This document shows positions 55,646-63,225 of a DNA stretch of 64,000 bases, one piece after another. The notes below the pieces were generated by a model that ran no database searches, was not told where the DNA came from, and saw only the letters and a list, made by a program, of their open reading frames with translations. This stretch comes from Bordetella sp. LUAb4 (GTDB lineage Bacteria > Pseudomonadota > Gammaproteobacteria > Burkholderiales > Burkholderiaceae_B), in contig NZ_JAHPZX010000005.1 of NCBI RefSeq assembly GCF_021325795.1, positions 1 to 64,000 on the forward strand, given 5' to 3'. Position numbers and translations under genes: made by a program. How positions within the stretch are numbered: position 1 is the first letter of the stretch; each line of letters starts with the position of its first letter.

Positions 55646-55670
55646 CTTAAGCCGCGTTTTACGGCTTAAG
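55646..55670. repeat. Inverted repeat before the 696-codon gene
   Basis: CTTAAGCCG (55646-55654), loop CGTTTTA, CGGCTTAAG (55662-55670). It ends one base before the first possible ATG of the next gene, so it would either fold in the mRNA leader or serve as a protein-binding site. Confidence 0.55.
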
Positions 55671-55671
55671 T

Positions 55672-57762
55672 ATGAGGTGCAACGCGTCTGTCTCGCTTGG
55701 TTCTGCCACTTACAAAAGCCGCTACCATCGCTGGACCCGGTTCCGGATGGCTGTTCCGGTACCCCCTTTCATCGTGGGTCCATGGATAGATCGCATGACG
55801 GTGCATGCTGTGCTGAGGAATGACGCCAAGAAAATGGGTCAGCAGACCTATGCGGTGTTGACGGGTGCGCGGTCTGACGCGGGACCGCCTGAGGATTTGT
55901 CGGTGTTGCTGTATGCGGGCGGCTGGGTAATTCACCAAAGCGGCCCCGGCGGCGAGGAGTTCGCCGTCCCGATTGGGGCAGTTTCGGAGGTCGGCCCCAG
56001 CGCCCTGGTCATTGATCGCCCCGGGATCGGTACCGAGGCCAATTCGGTCGGGAATCGCCTCTTGACTGGCAGGAAGGCCAATTCGGTCTGGAAACGCCTC
56101 TCGGCTGGCACTAAGGCCAGTTCGATCTGGAGTCGCCTGTCGATCGGCACTCAGGCGAGTTCGGTCACGAATCGCCTGTCGACTGATACCGAGGCTGGCT
56201 TGGTCACTATCGACGAGCCCAGCGAAACCGAGGAGGCGACACAGGTCCGCGGCATCAATCGTCGTCATCCCGGCGTTGAGCATCGCCGCACGCTTACGGT
56301 CAGCCGAACCCGTCCGGTCGTGGTCATCGAAGACGTGGTAAAGAGCGCCGAGTTGCACCGGATGTCTCTGGTGTGGCGCTTGGCGCCTGGCCTGACCGCG
56401 GTGATCGTGGGCCGTGAAGTGCATCTGTTGAAGGGCGACACCAAGGTCGCAAAGATCTGCATGCAGGCGGACACGACCGTTGAACCCAGCGTCGACGGGA
56501 CGACGCTACGTGTCGCGGTGGGAAGCGCCTTGTGCTGGCGCTGCACGACGACGTTTATATTTCCGCAACGTTCCGCGAGGGGTATCAGCTTGCCGTTCGA
56601 GACCATGCCTGGGCAGTGGCCTATCCAGCATCGTCTGGAAGCGCACGCGCAAAGCGAGGTTCTCTGTGTGGTACTTCCTGCCATGGCGGCGGAATTCGAT
56701 TACCGGATCAACTATCTGAAGTTGCTGCGGCGCGCGCCGCTGAACCGCTTGTTCATCCTGGATGACTTCGGTCCTCAGGGTTCGTATTTGATCGCGTCGG
56801 AGGGCAATGCGCAGCTCGGCGACGCGGTGTGCGCGTTGATCGAAAGCGAGCGGGCCAGTCTGGGTATAGACAAGCGCAACGTTGTATTCACGGGATCGTC
56901 CAAGGGTGGAACGACCGCGCTGTATCTGGCTCATCGGCTAGGCTATGGCCATGTCCTGGCTGGCGCCCCGCAAACGCGGATCGGGCATTTTCTCCTGCGC
57001 CAGGCTGTCGCCAGCGGCCGGCGGCTGGCGGACTATATGTGCCCGGGCAAGAGCGAAGCGCAGGCCTTGGATTGGCTTGACCGTTTGATCTTCGACTTGC
57101 CCTTGAGCAAGGATGTTGATTGCCGCATCCATGTGGGCGAGGGTGATCACCACTACCAGCGTCACGTGCTTCCTTACGTCAAGCACGTCAGGAAGCTGGG
57201 CGGCAAGGTCAGCCTGGACATCGGTGATTATGCGGAGCACAGCGCGCTGGGGGAGCATTTTCCGAGCTACCTGGAAAAAGCACTGGGCGATCTTTTTGGC
57301 ATTACGTTTAGCGACCCGTCACCGACTGAGTCCTCACCGGTGCATTCGTCGAGTCAGGCATCCCCGGTTGAGGTTGCCGCGGCCCGTTCCGAGCCGGAGG
57401 GAATTTCTCAGGACGCGTCTGGACATGGTTCATTCGCGCCTATGATTTCCTCGGCGCCGGCGCCGGCGCCGGCGCTGACGGTGATGGCCTGGCGTGAAGG
57501 CGACGAATTGGTTGGCCGCATAGACTTGCCGAAGAACTGGTCCGTGGCGTCGGTCGAATTCGCTTTCTATCTACAGATCGCGAATGAGAAGAAAGCGGTG
57601 CGCTGGTACGAGGACACCCCGACCACGCGTTTCGCCTGGCCGACCGGCGCCGATCCCGATATCGTGAGCATCAAAGGCTTCGCCCGCGAAGTGGCCAATC
57701 CCAACTACAAGCTCTCGGCGACCGCGCCGCTTCTACAGAGAAGCGCCGTTTCCGCCGAGTAA
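55672..57762 (+). CDS. Alpha/beta-hydrolase-like protein with 13-residue repeats (XcbB/Asp2-like)
   Basis: Up to 696 residues; starts at 55672, 55747 or 55795 are all possible and none has a good ribosome site. The numbering here uses 55672. Residues 120-171 are four tandem 13-residue repeats of the form GTxASSVxxRLSx. Residues about 330-545 look like an alpha/beta hydrolase: RLFILDDFGPQGSYLIAS, then VVFTGSSKGGTTALYLAHRLG with GSSKG at 408-412 (nucleophile Ser410), and VDCRIHVGEGDHHYQRHVLP and YAEHSALGEHF, which may give the Asp/His. This pattern resembles XcbB/CpsF capsule proteins and accessory-Sec Asp2. A Ser/Pro/Ala-rich linker (about 550-600) precedes a C-terminal beta domain. Role in glycan synthesis is a guess. 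Confidence 0.6.
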   Translation: MRCNASVSLGSATYKSRYHRWTRFRMAVPVPPFIVGPWIDRMTVHAVLRNDAKKMGQQTYAVLTGARSDAGPPEDLSVLLYAGGWVIHQSGPGGEEFAVPIGAVSEVGPSALVIDRPGIGTEANSVGNRLLTGRKANSVWKRLSAGTKASSIWSRLSIGTQASSVTNRLSTDTEAGLVTIDEPSETEEATQVRGINRRHPGVEHRRTLTVSRTRPVVVIEDVVKSAELHRMSLVWRLAPGLTAVIVGREVHLLKGDTKVAKICMQADTTVEPSVDGTTLRVAVGSALCWRCTTTFIFPQRSARGISLPFETMPGQWPIQHRLEAHAQSEVLCVVLPAMAAEFDYRINYLKLLRRAPLNRLFILDDFGPQGSYLIASEGNAQLGDAVCALIESERASLGIDKRNVVFTGSSKGGTTALYLAHRLGYGHVLAGAPQTRIGHFLLRQAVASGRRLADYMCPGKSEAQALDWLDRLIFDLPLSKDVDCRIHVGEGDHHYQRHVLPYVKHVRKLGGKVSLDIGDYAEHSALGEHFPSYLEKALGDLFGITFSDPSPTESSPVHSSSQASPVEVAAARSEPEGISQDASGHGSFAPMISSAPAPAPALTVMAWREGDELVGRIDLPKNWSVASVEFAFYLQIANEKKAVRWYEDTPTTRFAWPTGADPDIVSIKGFAREVANPNYKLSATAPLLQRSAVSAE
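56029..56184 (+). repeat. Four in-frame 39-bp tandem repeats
   Basis: Units start at 56029, 56068, 56107 and 56146, each about 39 bp and encoding 13 residues; a partial fifth begins at 56185. Units differ at several positions, so the array is not recent. Frame is kept throughout. Confidence 0.85.
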
Positions 57763-57896
57763 AGGCGGGAGAGCTGCATAAACCGCCTTCGGAGTAAAAC
57801 GGACGCGGTAAAGTCCGACGTGCTTGGCGGCGAAAACCTCCATCTTGACGGTAATTGAAAATCACATTACATTGGGGATCGAAAAAGGAGATTGCC

Positions 57897-58163
57897 ATGG
57901 CATCGCTTGCGGTCACAGTAAAGGGGCAGGTCACGCTGAAACGAGACCTGCTACAGCATCTCGGCATCCAGCCGGGGGAGCGAGTCGAGTTCGAAAAGCT
58001 GCCCGGTGGTGAGTTGAGAGTGCGCGCGGCGCGGCCAGATGGCACGATCGGCGGCTTCTTTCATGCATTGGACGGCAAGGTACAGTTGAAAAAGCCACTG
58101 ACGATCGAGGCAATGAATAGGATAGCGGCGGCGGGTTGGGCCGGTGAACTGGACGACGAATGA
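57897..58163 (+). CDS. AbrB/MazE-type antitoxin
   Basis: 88 residues. SpoVT-AbrB swapped-hairpin fold: LAVTVKGQVTLKRDLLQHLGIQPGERVEFE in two parts, the N-terminal DNA-binding half. The C-terminal acidic tail (AGWAGELDDE) would hold the toxin. ATG has AAGGAG seven bases upstream. Its stop overlaps the PIN toxin start by 4 bp (ATGA). Expected to repress its own promoter, which should lie in 57763-57890. Confidence 0.9.
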   Translation: MASLAVTVKGQVTLKRDLLQHLGIQPGERVEFEKLPGGELRVRAARPDGTIGGFFHALDGKVQLKKPLTIEAMNRIAAAGWAGELDDE

Positions 58164-58558
58164 AAATTACTGCGGACACCAATGTGCTGGCCCGCGCAAT
58201 CCTGCAAGATGACGCCGCACAATGCCAAAAAGCGCGCGTTTTGCTAGAAGAGGCGACACTGATCGCGGTGTCGCTGCCATCACTGTGCGAACTTGTCTGG
58301 ATATTGCGACAAGGTGCCAAGGTGCCCAAAGAGGATGTGTCGATTGCTATTCGGGCATTGCTTGACGCGGGCAATGTCGTTATGAACCGGCCCGCCGTGG
58401 AAGCTGGGCTCGCACTACTGGATGCGGGGGGCGATTTCGCCGATGGCATCATGGCGCATGAAGGCAAGTGGCTAGGCGGCGAAACGTTCGTGTCCTTCGA
58501 CAAGAAGGCGGTCAGACTTCTGGCCGCGCAAGGCGAACCTGTACGGCTTTTGACCTAG
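58160..58558 (+). CDS. PIN-domain toxin, VapC family
   Basis: 132 residues. PIN ribonuclease with acidic residues Asp6 (ADTNVLARAI), Glu44 (LCELVWIL), Asp92/Asp95 (GGDFADGIMAHEG) and Asp114 (FVSFDKKAV). VapC toxins cut tRNA or rRNA. Paired and translationally coupled with the AbrB-type antitoxin, a common VapBC arrangement. Confidence 0.93.
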   Translation: MKITADTNVLARAILQDDAAQCQKARVLLEEATLIAVSLPSLCELVWILRQGAKVPKEDVSIAIRALLDAGNVVMNRPAVEAGLALLDAGGDFADGIMAHEGKWLGGETFVSFDKKAVRLLAAQGEPVRLLT

Positions 58559-58816
58559 GGCGGACGTTACCTAATCCGTTGCAGTATTCGCAACTACCAT
58601 TCGTTCTGACGCAGAGGTGGTTCAAGCATTCAACGGGTCAGCGTATCCAGGCGCTGATGCCGACCTTCTGCAGGTCTTCGTCCATCAACGCTACATGTCG
58701 CGCCACAGCATCCTCGCGACATCCAACCGTATCGTCAGAACCCGGTGCGCCACATTCGAGATGCATCCTGGCCTCGACGCTCTTTGACCGTCTGCCGCAT
58801 CGCTCCAAATTTGGTG
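58559..58816. other. Intergenic stretch between the toxin gene and the HIRAN-like gene
   Basis: 258 bp. A 67-codon minus-strand frame (58638-58841) is open but has no ribosome site and no recognised domain; it may be a gene remnant. No repeat or RNA gene is seen. Confidence 0.35.
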
Positions 58817-59278
58817 TTAGCTGACGTCGATATCCAGCCATACGCCAAGGCTAGGTTTGTCGAATGACCCACCAATGATGATCGCATCGCAGACGGTCGC
58901 TCGCGTGCCTAGCCCCTTCCGGTCCAGCTTCCTACGATAAGCTTCGGTGTCACGTCGCATCAAATAGCCGATACGGTGATCGTGGAGACGTACCGCCACG
59001 GCAAAATTATCGTGCGGATTGTCGTCCTCACATTCCAGCGTGACCACACACGGTTTGCACGCACCTTGACTGCGGTCGTAGTCCCCGGCCTCCGCTTGCA
59101 GTGTGTCTTGATAGTGCGACTCGCCTACTACAGCGGTGGGGTATCTACCTGTGGATGACCACTCATACAATCTGGTGGGGGACGGTATGGCAGCACGTCG
59201 AAACCATCGACCAATTCCACGCATATCCGCTCCTTGAATAAAGACTTCAAACAAAGGAAGGCCGAAGCGGCGTGTCAT
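58817..59278 (-). CDS. HIRAN-like domain protein
   Basis: Up to 153 residues. Residues about 48-150 resemble a HIRAN domain: AVVGESHYQDTLQ, CVVTLECEDDNPHDNFAVAV (the NPxDxNAV-like block) and LHDHRIGYLMRRDTEAYRRKL. HIRAN domains bind DNA 3' ends and occur in restriction, repair and phage-related proteins. Two Cys (CKPC) are extra. The start is unclear: MTRRFGLPLF at 59278 or MRGIGRWFRR at residue 19. It diverges from the GIY-YIG-like gene 35 bp away. Confidence 0.6.
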   Translation of the reverse strand: MTRRFGLPLFEVFIQGADMRGIGRWFRRAAIPSPTRLYEWSSTGRYPTAVVGESHYQDTLQAEAGDYDRSQGACKPCVVTLECEDDNPHDNFAVAVRLHDHRIGYLMRRDTEAYRRKLDRKGLGTRATVCDAIIIGGSFDKPSLGVWLDIDVS

Positions 59279-59313
59279 ATTGGCACGTGTACGCTCGTTC
59301 GGGATCTTAGCCG

Positions 59314-59637
59314 ATGAAAGTTGTCTACCGCATCACCTATCCGAACGGAAAGATTTATGTCGGGCAAGACATCACCGACTGTATTGTCTATTTCGGTAGC
59401 GCATCGCCTGAGTTGGTTGCTGCGGATTTCACCCGCGAAGAACGGCGCAGCTTCATGATCATTCGCGACATCCTCTGGGAGTCGGAGACGGCGACACAGC
59501 AGGAAGTCAATGAGGTTGAGCGTAACTACATCATTTCTCTGGAGGCCAACAACCCTGCCAAAGGGTACAACCGCAGACCGAGCTGGAGAGGGGCGAGTTC
59601 ATCCGCGCTTGGTCATGCCAGCCCCCAGCGCCAATGA
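59314..59637 (+). CDS. GIY-YIG-like nuclease domain protein
   Basis: 107 residues. VVYRITYPNGKIYVGQD at the N terminus matches the GIY-(x)-YIG strand pair, with VVY at 3-5 and YVG at 15-17; Glu in VNEVERNYIISLEANNP and the closing KGYNRRP fit the single metal-binding Glu and C-terminal GYN of the small GIY-YIG family. The arginine usually found in helix 1 may be in EERRSF. The C-terminal 15 residues look like read-through past the domain. Possible endonuclease. Confidence 0.6.
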   Translation: MKVVYRITYPNGKIYVGQDITDCIVYFGSASPELVAADFTREERRSFMIIRDILWESETATQQEVNEVERNYIISLEANNPAKGYNRRPSWRGASSSALGHASPQRQ

Positions 59638-59816
59638 CCATCTCTTACTGCGAGACTGCCTTGTCTCCTCAATCTAATTCCGGCGCCCGGCGCCCGGCGC
59701 ACGAAAATCCCCTGGTATTTTGGCCACATATCCGCCTTGAGGGGAGGAAGGCCACGCGCACGGAAAAACTTCTCCATTTGCTCGGCCTTCTTCACCGCTT
59801 GATAGTGGCTGCACAT
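59613..59816 (-). pseudogene. Truncated SRAP (YedK/HMCES) gene
   Basis: The first 40 residues, MCSHYQAVKKAEQMEKFF and DMWPKYQGIFVRRAPGAG, match the N terminus of SOS-response-associated peptidase proteins, including the catalytic Cys2 that binds abasic DNA. The normal protein is over 200 residues; here the frame leaves the family after about residue 45 and stops at 67. The residues needed later (Asn, Glu, His) are absent. The tail overlaps the end of the GIY-YIG-like gene. Probably a deletion remnant. Confidence 0.6.
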
Positions 59817-59844
59817 GGAGGCCTCCTTGAGGCTGCGCTACGTT

Positions 59845-60636
59845 TTACAGTTCCAGGGCTTTCGGATGGCGCCGCCGGACTCGGTAAGTAAATGCGAGCC
59901 CAAATACGACATAGGTAGCACCCACGGCTGCTTTGAGCCAGGCCGGATCCAGGATTGCAGCCTGCTCAGAGCTGATGACCGACGAAATCAACATGACGAC
60001 GCCTGCAAGAACAAGTGAAATCCCGAGAATTACTGGATTTATTCGAAGCGCACGTCGCATCCGCAAGGGCATAAGCGGCGGCAGCGAACCGACGCTTCCT
60101 TTATTTGAAAATCCCTTCGGGATGCCACGCACGGTCCCCATCAGTTCGGGCCGCACACTGCTGCCCGTGTGCAATATCTCCACGAGCGCTCCGTCATCAC
60201 GATCCAGAAAATTGAATTCAATGACCAAGTCTGTCGCGCTGTTCGGCGCTGGCGCGACAAAAAAACCCGTTACATTTCGATGCGATTTTTGGACGGTAGC
60301 TGCCAGAATTTGCCCATCAGTGTCGAAATGAATCCGCAGAGGATCGGTCGATTCGATATCAGCCCTGTGAATGGTCGGGTCCGATGGATTCCAGATCCAT
60401 ACCCTAGTTCGAGTCAGCCGCGGAATCTGCTGATCATAGTACTGAACAGTAATCCCGGGAGGCAATTGTCCATTTGCCCTTCCTAGCAGCAAACTGCCTT
60501 CGTGACACCAATAAAGCCGCTTGTTGCTCTTTGCCGCCAAATAGAAATAAACGGAAAGACCGATACCAATAATCCCGAGGATCGTTCCAACCCAACCAAG
60601 AGAAAGATAATCGAGCGCTGCCTTGATCCCGTCCAT
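59845..60636 (-). CDS. Hypothetical membrane protein with N- and C-terminal membrane segments
   Basis: 263 residues. One helix at about 14-34 (WVGTILGIIGIGLSVYFYLA), a soluble beta-rich middle (40-195; e.g. TRTRVWIWNPSDPTIHRAD, LVIEFNFLDRDDGALVEIL) and two helices at about 202-225 and 236-252. Not recognised. A beta-rich domain between membrane helices is seen in some effector proteins of defence systems, but no nuclease or nucleotide-sensing motif is visible. Located between tRNA-Met and the SRAP remnant. Confidence 0.65.
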   Translation of the reverse strand: MDGIKAALDYLSLGWVGTILGIIGIGLSVYFYLAAKSNKRLYWCHEGSLLLGRANGQLPPGITVQYYDQQIPRLTRTRVWIWNPSDPTIHRADIESTDPLRIHFDTDGQILAATVQKSHRNVTGFFVAPAPNSATDLVIEFNFLDRDDGALVEILHTGSSVRPELMGTVRGIPKGFSNKGSVGSLPPLMPLRMRRALRINPVILGISLVLAGVVMLISSVISSEQAAILDPAWLKAAVGATYVVFGLAFTYRVRRRHPKALEL

Positions 60637-60728
60637 GAACCGTCTTGCCTCTCAGGTCTTCGACTGCCCACACGGTGGCGATCAACCTATTTTTGCGGAG
60701 CAGATCTAGTTTTGCGGAGCGAAACAGA

Positions 60729-60755
60729 AACGGCCCGCATCTCTGCGGGCCGCTT
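60729..60755 (-). terminator. Terminator of the tRNA-Met gene
   Basis: Perfect 9-bp stem CGGCCCGCA (60731-60739), loop TCTC, TGCGGGCCG (60744-60752). On the minus strand it follows the tRNA by about 10 bp and is followed by TTTCTGTTTC. Confidence 0.8.
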
Positions 60756-60762
60756 AAATACT

Positions 60763-60839
60763 TGGTGGCGCATCCCTGATTCGAACAGGGGACCTGCGGA
60801 TTATGATTCCGTCGCTCTAACCGGCTGAGCTAATGCGCC
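60763..60839 (-). tRNA. tRNA-Met (anticodon CAT)
   Basis: 77 nt with encoded CCA. Acceptor GGCGCAT/ATGCGCC, D arm GCTC/GAGC with AGCCGGTTA, anticodon loop ATCATAA with CAT, variable loop AGGTC, T arm CCCTG-TTCGAAT-CAGGG. The first anticodon-stem pair is an A-C mismatch. The closed acceptor stem indicates elongator Met rather than initiator; a CAT tRNA modified to read Ile is less likely. Confidence 0.92.
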
Positions 60840-60984
60840 ATTTCACTAACAACCTGCCAGTATCACCCGCTTCCATCACCTTGTTTACGCCGTGACGGCT
60901 TCGTTGCGATCCAGAGCACGCCCTAGGAAAGAACGCGATTCTAGCACGGAAAAACTTCATCCAACAAGTCCTCCCGGCCATCTT

Positions 60985-61992
60985 TTATCCGCGCGCGCCG
61001 AACACGGCAAACCACTCCCTCTCATCCGTCCAGTAACGGACATTGTGGAAACCCGCCCGCTCCAGCATGGCCTTGAACGTGGACGGCCAATACTTATACG
61101 AATTCTCGGTGTGGATCCGCTCGCCGCGGCCGAAGCTGCGTTGCCCCCGGGGCCACGTCACGGTCAAGTCGGTGTCGGCCTGCAAGTGCATTTCAATACG
61201 CGATTGCGCTTCATTGTAGAAAGCGACATGGGACCATTGCGCCACGTCGAAGTCGCCATCGATGATGCGATTGGCATGCCGCAACATATTCAGATTGAAC
61301 GCGGCGGTGACCCCCAGCGCATCGTCATAAGCCGGCTCCAGCAGGGCGCGCGGTTTCACCAGATCCACGCCAATCAATAGTCCGCCGCCCACACATGCGC
61401 GCCTGATCCTCGCCAATAAGCTGGCGGCATGCTCGGGCGACAAGTTGCCGATGCTGGAACCAGGGTAGAAGAACAAACGCTCGACTTCACCCACATCCGG
61501 CGGCAGGTTCAGCGTTTCGAAGAAATCGGTGCCGACGGCCACCAGGTCCATATCCGTGTATCGCGCACCCAGCCGGTCAACGGCCTGGCGCAGATAGTCG
61601 ACGGAAATGTCCACCGGGACATACTGCGCCGGCGCCAGATAGGGAAACAGCCGCTCAGCCTTGACGCAATCGCCAGCCCCCAGATCGATGAGGGTGCGCA
61701 CCGGACCCACATGGCGCGATATCGCCGCGGCATGGCGCTCGATGATTTCGCGTTCACAACGAGTGGGGTAGTACTCCGGCACCTGCGTAATGGCCGTGAA
61801 CAGATTGGAACCCAGTTCGTCGTACAGGTATTTGGGGCTGATGCTGGCGCGCTCGGCCTGTAAACCCCTCTCTATTTCCGCCCGTACGGCGTCGTTGTCC
61901 TCGGAATGCAATTGATGAAAACGCGGGGAGGGTACGGTCTTGATGTAAGTGTTATAGGCGGGAACGTGCGGCGAGTAAGACGGGTTGTACAT
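60985..61992 (-). CDS. egtD: L-histidine N-alpha-methyltransferase EgtD
   Basis: 335 residues. Uses S-adenosylmethionine to trimethylate histidine to hercynine, the first step of ergothioneine synthesis. Family blocks: SPKYLYDELGSNLFTAITQ, PEYYPTRCEREI, TLIDLGAGDCVKAERLF (SAM site), FFYPGSSIGNLSP and HTENSYKYWPSTFKAMLE. Start ATG at 61992 fits the family. The egtB oxygenase gene that usually neighbours it is not in the window on either side, so the pathway partner is elsewhere or the enzyme serves another product. Confidence 0.92.
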   Translation of the reverse strand: MYNPSYSPHVPAYNTYIKTVPSPRFHQLHSEDNDAVRAEIERGLQAERASISPKYLYDELGSNLFTAITQVPEYYPTRCEREIIERHAAAISRHVGPVRTLIDLGAGDCVKAERLFPYLAPAQYVPVDISVDYLRQAVDRLGARYTDMDLVAVGTDFFETLNLPPDVGEVERLFFYPGSSIGNLSPEHAASLLARIRRACVGGGLLIGVDLVKPRALLEPAYDDALGVTAAFNLNMLRHANRIIDGDFDVAQWSHVAFYNEAQSRIEMHLQADTDLTVTWPRGQRSFGRGERIHTENSYKYWPSTFKAMLERAGFHNVRYWTDEREWFAVFGARG

Positions 61993-62302
61993 GGGTCAGC
62001 CCTCGGGGGTGGGGATCCAACAGCGGCATTGCACTGAGTCGCCCGACTGAGCAAGCTTCGTGCCGGTCAACCGTCGGGCGGACCAGATCACGAATCCGCA
62101 GCCGCGCCGATGCCGTCGACATTCGGACAATACCCTGTTCCGCCTGGCGCCGTGCACGCTGAAATAGCGCTTTACCGCTGGTTGCGAATACAAAACAAAG
62201 CGCTAACACCCCGCCGCCACAATAATGGTGTCAGACGGGCTTCACGGCCCGTCGCCGCATTTCCACTTTTCGAGATGCGGGGAATCCTTCAAGGAGTCGC
62301 CC
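61993..62302. promoter_or_regulatory. Divergent region between egtD and the DUF883 gene
   Basis: 310 bp with no gene. It must carry promoters for both directions. AAGGAG at 62290-62295 is the ribosome site of the DUF883 gene. No operator palindrome stands out. Confidence 0.4.
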
Positions 62303-62638
62303 ATGAGAACGAATTCACATTCCGCCGAGATCGCCGCTAACAAGGACAAGGTCGCTGCCAGCTTCCGCGAATTGGTCGCCGGCACGGAAGATCTGCTGCG
62401 TTCGACCGCATCCTATACAGGCGAAGAGGTCGAACGTTCCCGCAAGCGCCTGCGCGAGCAACTGGAAGTTGCTCGGGGCATGGCGGGAGAATGGGAACAG
62501 ACCGCTGCGGAACGTTATCGCCGGGCTTCCGAGGCGACCGACCACTATGTCCATGAAAACGCCTGGAAATCGATAGGCGTGGCTGCATTGGTAGGCTTGC
62601 TGCTGGGCGCCTGCCTGTCGTCCAACGACCGTCGCTGA
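62303..62638 (+). CDS. DUF883 (ElaB/YqjD/YgaM) membrane-anchored protein
   Basis: 111 residues from MRTNSHSAEIAANKDKV. An amphipathic helical N-terminal part (FRELVAGTEDLLRSTASYTG, REQLEVARGMAGEWEQTAAE) and one C-terminal membrane helix with the glycine motif VAALVGLLLGACLSS. In E. coli the family binds ribosomes at the membrane in stationary phase. Strong AAGGAG seven bases upstream. First gene of a four-gene plus-strand cluster. Confidence 0.92.
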   Translation: MRTNSHSAEIAANKDKVAASFRELVAGTEDLLRSTASYTGEEVERSRKRLREQLEVARGMAGEWEQTAAERYRRASEATDHYVHENAWKSIGVAALVGLLLGACLSSNDRR

Positions 62639-62684
62639 TGCGGTGTGCGCGTCCCGTTAATGGGGCGCGCCGGAGCATTCGATC

Positions 62685-63224
62685 ATGTCGTCCATCATCG
62701 TCGCGGGTTTTGAAAGCGTGGAGGCCGCCGAGAGCGCCATGCACGCGCTATTGACTGAAGGTTTTCGCGAGGACGCCGTGCACATCTTCGATGTGGATGG
62801 CGACGCGAAATACCTGGCGGTCATGCGCCGTGCGGCTCGGGCCGCTGTGCTGCAGACGGCCATCCTGGCCGCTGCCGGCGCGGCGCTGGGCGCGGCCGGC
62901 GCGATGTATATGGACGTCCCAGGGGCCATAGGTATAGGGGTTGCCGCACTGGGTGCACTGTTGGGCGCCGGCGCGGCGGCACTCTTTTCTGTATTGCATC
63001 GCAACTGGTTGGGCCGCCCACGCCGGGTGGCACTGGTCGCGGTCCTGGCCGAAGCCGGCGAGGAAATGCAAGGCGCCCAACTGCTGGCGGACGCGGGTGG
63101 TGTTGGCGTGCCGCGCCGCGGCGCGCGCTGGCAGGGTTGGGCACAAGCGGCAAGCGCCGTTGCATCCCAAGGGAGTTCCGCAAGGAAGCGGGACTTTCGA
63201 CTGATCAAGGCCAAGGGAGGCTAG
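62685..63224 (+). CDS. Hypothetical protein with glycine-zipper membrane region
   Basis: 179 residues. N-terminal domain (1-45) of the general-stress-protein type: IIVAGFESVEAAESAMHALLTEGF (in two parts) and DVDGDAKY, then a Gly/Ala-rich hydrophobic segment (55-105) with repeated small residues (AAAGAALGAAGAMY, GIGVAALGALLGAGAAALF), and a basic tail. Resembles stress proteins that insert in the membrane; function unknown. GGAG lies ten bases upstream. Its stop is one base before the next ATG. Confidence 0.7.
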   Translation: MSSIIVAGFESVEAAESAMHALLTEGFREDAVHIFDVDGDAKYLAVMRRAARAAVLQTAILAAAGAALGAAGAMYMDVPGAIGIGVAALGALLGAGAAALFSVLHRNWLGRPRRVALVAVLAEAGEEMQGAQLLADAGGVGVPRRGARWQGWAQAASAVASQGSSARKRDFRLIKAKGG

Positions 63225-63225
63225 C

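Noticed and set aside
56029-56184. CRISPR-like 39-bp periodicity
   Set aside because: The repeats are contiguous without spacers and keep one reading frame inside a long gene.
58638-58841. 67-codon minus-strand frame between the toxin and HIRAN-like genes
   Set aside because: No ribosome site and no recognisable motif. It may be a remnant, but this cannot be shown from the sequence alone.
60502-60828. A plus-strand frame ending in WWRIPDSNRGPADYDS
   Set aside because: This string is the antisense translation of the tRNA-Met gene, a well-known artefact in protein databases.
60640-60860. Prophage or island attachment site at the tRNA-Met 3' end
   Set aside because: No direct copy of the tRNA 3' segment and no integrase gene were found in the window, so an att site cannot be claimed. 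The other boundary might lie outside.
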